Below are positions 9,806 through 17,044 of a DNA stretch of 20,000 bases, in pieces. The position numbers were made by a program, and so were the translations under genes. The notes beneath the pieces are model-generated. The model had not been told where the DNA came from, did not search any database, and saw nothing but the letters and a program-made list of their open reading frames with translations. The DNA lies in assembly GCA_963575745.1 (NCBI GenBank), contig CAUYUJ010001381.1:88469-108468 (forward strand). Reading direction: 5' to 3'. Positions within the stretch are counted from its first letter, which is position 1. Each line of letters opens with the position of its first letter. Origin of the DNA: Prorocentrum cordatum. Taxonomy: Eukaryota; Sar; Dinophyceae; Prorocentrales; Prorocentraceae.

Positions 9806-11518
9806 ATGGGGGGCTGGGCTCAGTGGGGCAGGATCTGCTACCTGCCCGAGGGGCAGAGCGCGGGCGTGGTCATGCTGTTGGTCGAGAGGGTCGGGAAAGC
9901 CAGCGACCAGACATGGACGTGCGTGGGCCCGTCGCTCAGGGCGCAGATCATCTGTCTGAAGGATAAGCAGTCGGTGCGCAGCAAGCCGCCACGGGGCATC
10001 GGCCAGTGGACGGCGTTTCCAGGGCTGAACGACAAGACGCGGGACACGGTGCTGGCGGCTTCCTCGCGGCTGATCGCGCGGAAGGAATTGGACGCTGAGA
10101 ACGACGTCAAGGTGGCGAAGGCCGCTGACAAGAAGAAGGGCTTCTGGAAGTTGGGCGGGAAGCGGGAGATCTCGAAGAAGGCGGGCCTCGTGCGCTGGGT
10201 GTGGGCTATGTGCTCCATACTTGTATGCTACGGGTGGCTCCACCGCTCGTGTGTGTGTGTGTGTGTGTGGGTGGGTGGTGTGCGTGTGGGGGGGGGGGGG
10301 GCTCGCTGGTGGGGCTTTCGCCGCCTGGCGCATCTGTGCATCCACCTGGGGCCGCTTTTCCACAGGTTGTTCGAGGCGGCGGCGGCCGCGAAGGAGACGG
10401 CGGAGGAGGTGTCCGACTACTGGGGTCTCCTGCTGGAGGCCTGGGAGTCGGGAGAGTTGGAGGCTGTGCTGATGGCGGTCGGGGGTGTGATCTTCGGTGT
10501 GTGGTTGCTGAACTACATCTTCCGCCAGTGGCAGGGCCTCTCGGACTCCGACTCGGAGTCAGACATGTCCGACGGGGAGCTGATCATGGACACCGCGGTG
10601 CCCGACTCGGACGACGAGCCCGACGCGAAGGGTCTCTGCGCGGAGCTGCAGCGAGGACAGGATGAACTACGGGCTGGGCTGATGGCGGTCACCGAGGCGC
10701 TGAAGAAGGACAAGGCGGAACCTCCGAGCAAGACTACGGGAGGGCTCGTCGGGTCCGCCGACGACGCCACGCCGACGACGGCGCAGTTGGACCAGTTCAT
10801 TGCCAAGTTGAGCGAGCATGAGGAGTTGGTGAAAAGCGACTCTGACCGTGGTACGAGAGGCAGCGGACGTGAAGCTGGAAAGTCTGCTTCCGGTTCGGAC
10901 TCGGACCGGCTGCCATCGTCTCCAGGTTCAGGCTCGGTCTCGGACGCGATCGCTCAGCTAGAGATGGAGAGTAAGAACCCCAGGGGCGCCCTCCTGCACA
11001 CCTTGAAGAGCTACGAGCACATCCCCAACATGCGTGTGGGGGGCATCAGGACTCGGGTGGCCCCGACGGTGCTGAGCAAGGTCTACAGGGGGGGCCGCTC
11101 TGCGAAGCTCGAGGTGCAAGAATGGCTGAGGAGTAAGGAGCTTTCCAGAGCCCCCATCGCCAACGAGATGCTGGTGCTGGCCATGACTCTGGACCGCATG
11201 ATGGTCTCGGGCGACTTCAAGGGGCTGATCAACTCTCAGGCCAGCGAGCTGAGTTGCCTCAGGATGTACGCGATCATGAAGGCCTACGAGGGCGTGACAT
11301 GCGAGCACGATTGGAAGAGGCCCCGCAATGCGAGCGGGGCGAAGTGGAAGTCCAAGGTCGACTGGTCGCTGGGCGAGGAGTACTTGAGGCTGGCTTCCCA
11401 GGACACCATCGAGGACACTCTCGCGGGCGAGGAGGTGACGGACAAGTTGCGGAAGAGGGCGCATATCCAGAAGCACCTGACGTCGGTGCGGGACGCGGCG
11501 CCCAAGGATGACGAATAG
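9806..11518 (+). CDS. YR-element ORF1, gag-like protein
   Basis: ORF1 of the YR retrotransposon, by position the gag-like (particle or nucleic-acid-binding) protein; no zinc knuckle is seen. 9806 is the first ATG in the frame (570 aa). The frame is open upstream to about 9455, but that part is Gly/Pro/Arg-rich and overlaps repeat A1. An acidic run (SEGEGDAEE) in another frame just before 9715 hints that the true N-terminus is frameshifted. Visible parts: N-terminal globular region; a Cys/Val/Gly-rich stretch from a GT/poly-G tract (10243-10300); a hydrophobic span (AVLMAVGGVIFGVWLL, residues ~218-240); a Ser/Asp-rich acidic segment (DSDSESDMSDGE); and a C-terminal region with KSYEHIP, EWLRSKELSR and LRMYAIMKAYEG. 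A stop-free 165-nt GT...AG segment (10201-10365) could be an intron. Confidence 0.68.
   Translation: MGGWAQWGRICYLPEGQSAGVVMLLVERVGKASDQTWTCVGPSLRAQIICLKDKQSVRSKPPRGIGQWTAFPGLNDKTRDTVLAASSRLIARKELDAENDVKVAKAADKKKGFWKLGGKREISKKAGLVRWVWAMCSILVCYGWLHRSCVCVCVWVGGVRVGGGGARWWGFRRLAHLCIHLGPLFHRLFEAAAAAKETAEEVSDYWGLLLEAWESGELEAVLMAVGGVIFGVWLLNYIFRQWQGLSDSDSESDMSDGELIMDTAVPDSDDEPDAKGLCAELQRGQDELRAGLMAVTEALKKDKAEPPSKTTGGLVGSADDATPTTAQLDQFIAKLSEHEELVKSDSDRGTRGSGREAGKSASGSDSDRLPSSPGSGSVSDAIAQLEMESKNPRGALLHTLKSYEHIPNMRVGGIRTRVAPTVLSKVYRGGRSAKLEVQEWLRSKELSRAPIANEMLVLAMTLDRMMVSGDFKGLINSQASELSCLRMYAIMKAYEGVTCEHDWKRPRNASGAKWKSKVDWSLGEEYLRLASQDTIEDTLAGEEVTDKLRKRAHIQKHLTSVRDAAPKDDE
10242..10300 (+). repeat. (GT)n plus poly-G tract inside ORF1
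   Basis: CGTGTGTGTGTGTGTG followed by GGGTGGGTGG and a run of about 14 G near 10287-10300. In the ORF1 frame it reads alternating Cys and Val, then Gly. Such a tract in the middle of a coding region is a likely slippage site, or the interior of an intron. Confidence 0.9.
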
Positions 11519-11762
11519 GGGTGGCCCGAGGGTTCGTTTTGGAGTGGCGACCCTTGGGCAAGTCTCGCGCTGCTGCGCTCACTCCTGTGGATCTGTGCTG
11601 CGTGGGTTTCGTCGGCGGGGAGATCGTCAGGTCGAGGGTGGAGCAGGGGGAAGGGCTGCCTCGGGCTCGCCGTGCTGAGCCTCGCCTACCCGGTGGACGC
11701 TGGGGGGCGGGGCCTCTTGTGTTCGGGCTGTGTCTTGTATATCTCGGGCCTGAACCACACCA

Positions 11763-12780
11763 GTGCGCTCAACCTTCGTCGTGCTCCACGTGAGCAGGTG
11801 TTCCCCTTACGGCGGCCAGATGATGGTGGACTTCAGGGAGCGGGGCCCTCTTCGGAGTTTACCTTCTCCTACGGGACCACTGGCCACGAGGGCTTCGAGT
11901 TCGGGCTTCGCGACGGAGCAGCTGAGGCTAACCTGGCTGCATACCTGTCGGATGGTTCGGGCTCTGCGGTCTCTGGCAGCTGGGCGTGTTGGGGCAGACG
12001 ATGGGTCGGCTGCCCCGGGCTCGTGGGGGGGCGCGACTGGGCTCCAGCGCAAGGTGGTCTACGACATCAGGGATCGCCACGCCTCTCTCGGGGCGTGGGG
12101 GAGCATCAGCGACGGCAAGGCGGTGCTTCGCCGTCTGCGGGGGCCCGACAGCTCGGGCTACGCAGTGGGCGGAGGGTGCGGCCACAAGCGGACTACATCT
12201 TCTATTACTTTTGTCAGGAAGGGCGACCTCTGCAGGATGGTGGCGGACCAGGTTTCGTTGCCGCCTCCAGGGGCCGCGGGCCTGCCTCTGACGGACCTCT
12301 CGACCACCGCGGCGCCGTGCCTAGAGCGTTTCGAGAGTCGGGTGCTGGAGGGCCCGAAGGAGGTGGACTGGGAGAGATACGACGGCATCAAGAGCTACTC
12401 CGATCCAGGTTGGAAGGATCGCCATACCAGGCTCGCCGTGGCCATGAGGATGATGCGGGCAGGAATTGTCCAGTACGTCAAGGAGGTGAAGCACACCGTG
12501 GGCCTCTTCTGCGTGGCCAAGGATGTGAGCGAGAACGGGCGGGACGTGATCAAGTCCCGCCTCATCTGGGACGCTCGGAAGGTGAATCTGCTTTCTCGGC
12601 GGCCACCGTGGACTCCACTGGGGTCGCCTTCTGCCTTGTCCGAGTTGGAGCTGACGAACGACATCTTGAAGGACCGAGTGCTGGGCAGTTTCCAGGGGGA
12701 CGTGCCAGACTGGTTCTACAGGTTGAGGTGGTCGGACGGGCTAGCGGTTCACTTCGCGCTGGAGGGGGTCTTGCCCGAGG
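11763..12780 (+). pseudogene. YR-element pol N-terminal part (RT fingers and motif A)
   Basis: Plus-strand frame carrying the start of the reverse transcriptase. The frame opens at 11763 with GTG; no clear ATG start can be picked and the first ~130 residues are unrecognised. From about 12360 it shows VDWERYDGIKSYSDP, then GIVQYVKEVKHTVGLFCVAK, and VIKSRLIWDARKVNLL, which fits the family's R-x-I-x-D-x-R-x-x-N RT fingers motif. The spacing to SPSALSELEL and GDVPDWFYRL (motif A, first catalytic Asp) is as expected. At 12775-12785 the domain jumps to another frame: this frame gives GVLPEEPH and the next gives PFAKDAGVD. One indel therefore breaks pol, unless programmed frameshifting occurs. Confidence 0.72.
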
Positions 12781-14769
12781 AGCCCCACGCCTTTTGCGAA
12801 GGACGCGGGGGTGGACCTACCAGCCCCGCCTGCGGGTGCCGCGGGAGTGGGGTCGGTCGCGCCCGTGATGGGGGCATCTTGGGCAGTCATCTTGGCCCAC
12901 TCCGCCCATGTGGACTGCTTCGAGTCCATGGAAGGATTGGTCACGGAGCAGATCACCTTGGGCAGGGCGTGCCCGAGCTTCGCCAGGGCAGAGCTTCTTC
13001 TGCTATTGTACATCGACGACTACATAGGCTTGAAGCTTGTGAAGGATGGGGAGGACGTAGATCTCGAGGTCACCAAGGGCCGCGTGCGGAGTTATCTGAA
13101 TGCGAAGGGGCTCGCCGTGCACAAGGAGGAGGCGGGGGAAGGGCTGCGACGAGGGCTTGGACTTACCATATCTGGACGGCCCTATACGTTGAAGGTCTAC
13201 CCCGAGAAGATGAAGGAGCTGATCATCTGCATCGAGGCGATTGCTGTGACTCGGTCCGTTCGACCGCGGGAACTGGCCACGGTGGTGGGCTGCCGGGCGT
13301 GGGCGATGTTGGTTTGCCGACCTGCCTTTGCGATCCTGGACGCCTGCTATCGATGGGTCGGGGCCTTTGCGGGCGAGGAAGCCGAGAAGCCGCAGCGCCT
13401 CCCCGTCGCCGTGTTGGAGGAGTTGAAGGCTCTGGCGTCGCTGGCCATCTTCTTCGAGTTGAACCTGGAGCTGGACTGGCACACGACGGTCTACGTGACC
13501 GACGCGAGCGACGAGGGCTTCGGAGCGGTCGCGACGAAGTCAAGCGTGGAGGAGATCAGGGACGAGCTGGACAGAGGGGCCGAGCAGGTGTGGCAAATTC
13601 GAGTAGGGGAGACGCACTCGGAGATAGAGGACCAAGTAAGCAAGGAGGGCCTGGAGGAGGACGAGATGATGCACCCGAGCGAAGGACGTCCTGGTATACT
13701 TACGCTGCAACAGGGCTTGCTGGACCTGAAGGGGGACCTCGGGCACCAGGTGAGCGCTTGGATGGAGGACGTGCGCATGGAGGAGTTGATGGACGTGGCG
13801 GTGGTAGAGCGTCTTTTCAGTCGTTTGCGGAGGCGGTGGTATTGGATCTGCCACCTTACTTTGTTCCTGGACACCTTCTCAGACGACTACTACAGGGACT
13901 CACGCGCGCCCTGGGGTTACGAGGGGCTGCAGCGCAAGGTCGACGAGGACAACTACATCGCGCAGGTGGTCATCGAGGTCGCCAGGCTCGCGGTCCGCGA
14001 GGGGCTCGGCTTCATTATCTTGGGGCCCGTCGCGCTGAAGGTGCTGGAGTGGCCCCCCTGGGACAGGCTTGCCGAGGTGGATGGCGTCTTCTCCCTGGAG
14101 GTGGGCGAGCTGGTGGTGCTGACCAACCTGACGAGGCTCGTGGAGAGCGACGGGCTGTGGGACGATTTCCCGCTGACCTCGGGCGTCGCCGTCAGCTACG
14201 GGGGCGCCTTTCTGGAGCGCTCCGCCGCGAGGTTGGAGCAGCTCGACTACGCCTGGAGCGAGGTGCCGAAGGGGACGCAGGTGCGGCTTCGACGGGGTCG
14301 ACCTCGGGTGGTGCGCAGCAGGGGTCAGGTGATGCCCATCGGCGCCTCCTGGGTCGACGAGGCGAGGTGGTACGAGCTCTTCAGGGTGCGCTGGGAGGCG
14401 GAGGAGCACAACAACGTGCTGGAGCTGAGGTGCGTGGTCAGCGTGCTGCGGCATCTGGCGAGATCTTCGAGATGCTGGCACAAGCGAGTGGTGATCATGA
14501 CGGACTCTGTTGTCTCCATGGGCGTCCTGCAGAAGGGGCGCTCGTCGGCGACGTCGCTCTTGAGGCTGGCGCGAGTGGCCTGTGGCATCGCGCTTGCGCT
14601 GGGCATCAGGGGCTACTACCGGTGGGTGCCCAGCCAGTGGACCATGGCGGATGGCCCGAGCAGAGGCGTCGATATCGGGGCGGCGGACGAGACCAGGCAG
14701 GCGCACAGGATGAGGACGACGCCCAAGGCGGTGCGGCCGCTGCTGCAGGTGCTGAAACGGCGGCGGTGA
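12781..14769 (+). CDS. YR-element pol: RT palm, RNase H with large insertion
   Basis: Continuation of the reverse transcriptase in an uninterrupted frame of about 660 codons ending with TGA at 14767-14769. In order: APVMGASWAVILAH (motif B region), YIDD catalytic box at 13009-13020, VHKEEAGEG and LGLTISG (motifs D/E region), PRELATVVGCRAWAM (RT thumb), then RNase H: TDASDEGFGAV (first Asp, 13498-13518), HNNVLELR (catalytic Glu, 14423-14425), MTDSVVSMGVLQKGRSS (Asp, 14503-14505) and WVPSQWTMADGPSRG (last Asp, 14650-14652). All RNase H catalytic residues are present. About 300 residues lie between the first Asp strand and the Glu helix, where roughly 50 are usual. The insert has FSDDYYRDSRAPWGYEGL and DEDNYIAQVVIEVARLA. 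The frame's upstream half is displaced by an indel. Confidence 0.85.
   Translation, partial: SPTPFAKDAGVDLPAPPAGAAGVGSVAPVMGASWAVILAHSAHVDCFESMEGLVTEQITLGRACPSFARAELLLLLYIDDYIGLKLVKDGEDVDLEVTKGRVRSYLNAKGLAVHKEEAGEGLRRGLGLTISGRPYTLKVYPEKMKELIICIEAIAVTRSVRPRELATVVGCRAWAMLVCRPAFAILDACYRWVGAFAGEEAEKPQRLPVAVLEELKALASLAIFFELNLELDWHTTVYVTDASDEGFGAVATKSSVEEIRDELDRGAEQVWQIRVGETHSEIEDQVSKEGLEEDEMMHPSEGRPGILTLQQGLLDLKGDLGHQVSAWMEDVRMEELMDVAVVERLFSRLRRRWYWICHLTLFLDTFSDDYYRDSRAPWGYEGLQRKVDEDNYIAQVVIEVARLAVREGLGFIILGPVALKVLEWPPWDRLAEVDGVFSLEVGELVVLTNLTRLVESDGLWDDFPLTSGVAVSYGGAFLERSAARLEQLDYAWSEVPKGTQVRLRRGRPRVVRSRGQVMPIGASWVDEARWYELFRVRWEAEEHNNVLELRCVVSVLRHLARSSRCWHKRVVIMTDSVVSMGVLQKGRSSATSLLRLARVACGIALALGIRGYYRWVPSQWTMADGPSRGVDIGAADETRQAHRMRTTPKAVRPLLQVLKRRR
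13520..14400 (+). other. ~290-residue domain inserted within RNase H
   Basis: Protein segment lying between the first and second catalytic strands of the RNase H fold of the YR-element pol. It has a charged N-terminal part (EEIRDELDRGAEQ, then KEGLEEDEMM), a central part with FSRLRRRWYWI, DTFSDDYYRDSR, PWGYEGL, DEDNYIAQ, LGFIILGP and LEWPPWDRL, and a C-terminal part with VVLTNLTRLVES. The DN...A...G.FI..xP arrangement recalls, weakly, a methyltransferase-like or accessory module seen in some DIRS-type elements; I cannot confirm it. It could also be an independent domain fused to pol. Confidence 0.5.
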
Positions 14770-15019
14770 CCCGCGGGACCGTGGCGGTGCGTCTGGGGCT
14801 CGGCTCGACTACCTTCTCAGCCTCAGCAGGGAGGCCTCGGCCTCCCAAGCGAGAACGTGGCGGTCGCGGGCGCCCACCTCGGCGACGTGGGTTGCTACTG
14901 CTACCACATCGGGAGCTACGGCCACTGCGAGAAGCAGCTGCAGGGCGTCCTGCTGGGCCGCCGCGGGCGGAGAGGCTGGTTCGGCTGCGAGGAGCAGCGG
15001 CAGGCTGTCCCTCTGGTTC
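14770..15019 (+). other. Spacer between pol and recombinase
   Basis: 250 bp of Arg/Gly/Ala-coding GC-rich sequence between the pol stop and the recombinase reading frame. The recombinase frame is open upstream of 15020 but has no ATG or recognisable motif. It ends in a short hydrophobic stretch (LWFVLVVMLHVV) just where similarity to the recombinase begins. Confidence 0.4.
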
Positions 15020-15995
15020 GTGCTTGTGGTGATGCTGCATGTGGTCAACGGTGCGCGGAGGGGGGTGTCTGCGCCGCCGCTGCAGAAGCGCGGCGCACGC
15101 GACTGGCAGCAGGCCAAGCAGGACCGCCCTCGCTGGAACAACAGGTTGGTGGTCCACGCCGCCGACGACTCCACCAATGTTGTCTACGAGCGGGAGGTCA
15201 GGGCCTTCCTCGTGGACCGCAAACGTGGGGAGGTGCCGTTCACGACCCTGGAGCAGAGGGGCCGCGCGCTGGGGAACTACATCAGTGACCTCTGCTACCT
15301 GAGGGGCGACAGCTACATGAAGGCCCCCCTCGCTTTCAATGGTTCCATGCGCATCTTCGAGGACCATCGAGGAAAAATCCCGACGGCGCATCGAGCGCTG
15401 AAGTCGTGGAAGCGCATGCAGTTCGGGGGCGAGGGCCACCCGATTCCTTTTCCAGGCGATGGGCGTGATCATCACGAGGATGCTGGAGATGGGCCGCCTG
15501 CTGGAGGCGAGTGCCTGCGTCGTGCAGTTGGACGGGTGGCTTCGAGAGCAGGACGGGGGGAGGCTGCGAGCCAAGCACGTCAGCTTCACCCCCGACGGCG
15601 GTGTGGGCCTCAAGCTCGGCGACCGCATGATGGGCCAGAAGACCAAGACGGGCGCCAGCCAGGGCGCCGTGCTGGAGTGGCCGCTTTCGAGGCTCCGGGT
15701 GAAGGTGCTGGTCCAGGATCGGGGGCCTGATGACCAGGTCTTCCCCTTCACCCAGCCGAGCTTCCGCAGGGTCTGGATGCAGACGCTGAAGGCGGTGGGC
15801 CTGGATACCATGGGGCCGCCGCGCGGCGTGCGCCACGCTGCGGCAGCACGCTTCGTGGCGCTGAGCGGCGACCTGGAGGCGGCGCGTAGGCGGGGCCGCT
15901 GGGCCTCCACTGCGGGCCTCCGGCGGTGCACCGAGTGCCGCGCGCTGGTGGAGAAGCCCAGCGAGCTAGACGGCGCGCAGATAAAGCAGGGCTGA
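15020..15995 (+). pseudogene. YR-element tyrosine recombinase, catalytic residues altered
   Basis: It would integrate the element's circular DNA by site-specific recombination. The N-terminal core-binding part (15020 to about 15450) has EREVRAFLVDRKRG, LEQRGRALGNYISDLCYLRG and AHRALKSWKRM. Around 15450-15456 the domain moves to another frame (HPIPF | QAMGVIITRM), an apparent one-base insertion. The catalytic part follows: WLREQDGGRLRAKHV with the first Arg (15543-15545), TKTGASQGAVLEW (the beta-hairpin Lys region), PPRGVRHAAAARF and RRRGRWASTAGLRRC. In the HxxR box the His position appears to be Arg (CGC, 15822-15824), the Arg is kept (15831-15833), and the position expected to be the nucleophilic Tyr is Cys (TGC, 15927-15929). 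The GRW motif is intact. The stop is TGA at 15993-15995. Probably inactive. Confidence 0.8.
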
Positions 15996-16024
15996 GCTTT
16001 CTGGCGCCGCCCACGACAGGCGGT

Positions 16025-16041
16025 GCACGACGCCGTCGTGC
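16025..16041. repeat. Inverted repeat, 7-bp stem
   Basis: GCACGAC-GCC-GTCGTGC, a perfect stem with a 3-nt spacer, 30 bp after the recombinase stop codon. Possibly an RNA hairpin near the transcript end. Confidence 0.8.
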
Positions 16042-16083
16042 GTGGGCCAGGCGCGGGGACGCCGCTCGGCAGGCGCCTCATCG

Positions 16084-16101
16084 GGGCGCTCGCGAGCGCC
16101 C
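16084..16101. repeat. Perfect 18-bp palindrome
   Basis: GGGCGCTCGCGAGCGCCC is identical to its own reverse complement. It lies 89 bp after the recombinase stop and 43 bp after another inverted repeat. It could be a protein-binding site or RNA hairpin. Confidence 0.9.
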
Positions 16102-16338
16102 GTGACCGTGAGGTGCCTGTCCGTATGTGCGGGTCGACGTAGGCCAGTCCCCTTCTCCCCTCTAACGAATATCGAGCCAAGTCTGGTGAGGGGGGTCCTT
16201 GGGGGGAGGCCGTGGTTTTTCAACAAGCAAGTAAAGGTTTCTCTGCCTCGCTCTCCCGCCCGCCCGTGTCTCCCCGTGCTCGGCGGTTTTCTCTCGAAGG
16301 CCTTTTGGCCAGTGGCCCAGTGGGGTCGGCTGGGGGGG

Positions 16339-16629
16339 GGGGTCGAACAAGTTCTGTGGTTTGTGACCTAGGTCGTATGCTCAGGAAGCTGGCCTCGGTC
16401 TTCAGCTGCGCTCAGGCAGCCAGCTCGGGCCGCCTCGCTTTTTCTTGAAGAATTCTGGGGTTGGAAGCCCCATCAGCCCGCGCTCTGGTGTGAAACGATC
16501 GCCACGTCAGCATCGACCGACAGTTGTTGCAATGTGCCTGCCGCCCCTTTCGGGCTCAGCTCCGCCTGCCCCCCTCAAGGGCTTTCAACCCCTTCCCCCA
16601 GACTCGCTTTGAGTATAAGGTAAGGGTGT
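16339..16629 (+). repeat. Split direct repeat B1
   Basis: Begins GGGGTCGAACAAG and ends TAAGGGTGT. It matches B2 (16755-17044) over its full length with about 17 differences, mostly transitions. It contains a TTCTTGAAGAA palindrome and a TGGGG...CCCCA hairpin, both shared with B2. It lies directly left of A2, separated by 5 bp. Confidence 0.92.
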
Positions 16630-16634
16630 CAATG

Positions 16635-16730
16635 GTTGTTCTTGAAGTTTATGTTGCACTACCCGTCGTAGTCTGTTAGCCGCCCTTTCCCCCCTCCGCC
16701 CTTTTCTGCCCCCTCTGGGCTCAAGTCGGC
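16635..16730 (+). repeat. Split direct repeat A2
   Basis: 96-bp partner of A1 (9387-9482), sandwiched between B1 and B2. In PAT/Ngaro-type elements this internal copy lets the split ends be completed from each other during replication. The B1-A2 junction reads GGGTGT-CAATG-GTTGTTC. Confidence 0.92.
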
Positions 16731-16740
16731 CCCATCGCGC

Positions 16741-16756
16741 CCTCCCCTTGGGGAGG
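16741..16756. repeat. Inverted repeat at A2/B2 junction
   Basis: CCTCCCC-TT-GGGGAGG, a perfect 7-bp stem with a 2-nt spacer exactly where B2 begins. The corresponding place before B1 is a plain G run, so the hairpin is specific to this junction. Confidence 0.85.
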
Positions 16757-17044
16757 GGTCGAACAAGTTTTGTGGTTTGTGACCTGGGTCGTATGCTCAG
16801 GAAGCTGGCCTCGGTCTTCAGCTGCGCTTAGGCAGCCAGCTCGGGCCGCCTCGCTTTTTCTTGAAGAATTCTGGGGTTGGAAGCCCCATCAGCCCGCGCT
16901 CTGGTGCGAAACAATCGTCACGTCAGCATCGATCGACAGTTGTTGTAATGTGCCTGCCAGCCCTTTCGGGCTCAGCTCCGCCTGCCCCCCTCAAGGGTTT
17001 TCACCCCCTCCCCCAGACAGGCTCTGAGTATAGGGTAAGGGTGT
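16755..17044 (+). repeat. Split direct repeat B2 (right terminus)
   Basis: 290-bp partner of B1. Similarity ends with GTAAGGGTGT at 17044, after which AAAAAATCAATCC belongs to the interrupted copia element. This sets the right boundary of the YR element to within a few bases. Confidence 0.92.

Larger units (their letters stand above)
15996..16338 (+). other. YR-element 3' untranslated segment
   Basis: 343 bp between the recombinase stop and repeat B1. There is no supported gene. It contains two strong inverted repeats (16025-16041 and 16084-16101) and a long G run at 16332-16342 directly before B1. Confidence 0.6.
9387..17044 (+). mobile_element. DIRS/Ngaro-like tyrosine-recombinase retrotransposon
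   Basis: A 7.66-kb plus-strand element bounded by split direct repeats in the order A1 (9387-9482), coding region, B1 (16339-16629), A2 (16635-16730), B2 (16755-17044). That layout is characteristic of PAT/Ngaro-type YR retrotransposons, which integrate through a circular intermediate rather than with a DDE integrase. Coding order is gag-like ORF1, RT with YIDD, RNase H, tyrosine recombinase. It interrupts the minus-strand copia element between its protease and integrase. GC content is visibly higher than in the host element. A1/A2 are about 93% and B1/B2 about 94% identical by hand count, so the insertion is not recent. Frameshifts in pol and the recombinase indicate a dead copy. Confidence 0.88.

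Noticed and set aside
9644-10363. Minus-strand open frames of up to 240 residues opposite ORF1
   Set aside because: They are shadows of the GC-rich ORF1; composition is Pro/His/Arg-rich without motifs.
11672-12868. 398-codon plus-strand frame overlapping the start of pol
   Set aside because: Gly/Arg-rich and without RT motifs, whereas the frame opening at 11763 carries the RT fingers words over the same bases.
14606-16180. 524-codon minus-strand open frame opposite the recombinase
   Set aside because: The plus strand carries the recognisable RNase H end and recombinase motifs; the minus frame is low-complexity Arg/Ser/Pro sequence with no domain.
16709-16724. Relict dinoflagellate spliced-leader sequence (GGCTCAAG-like) in A2
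   Set aside because: Only about eight bases agree with the end of the spliced leader and the A1 partner reads differently; more likely chance.
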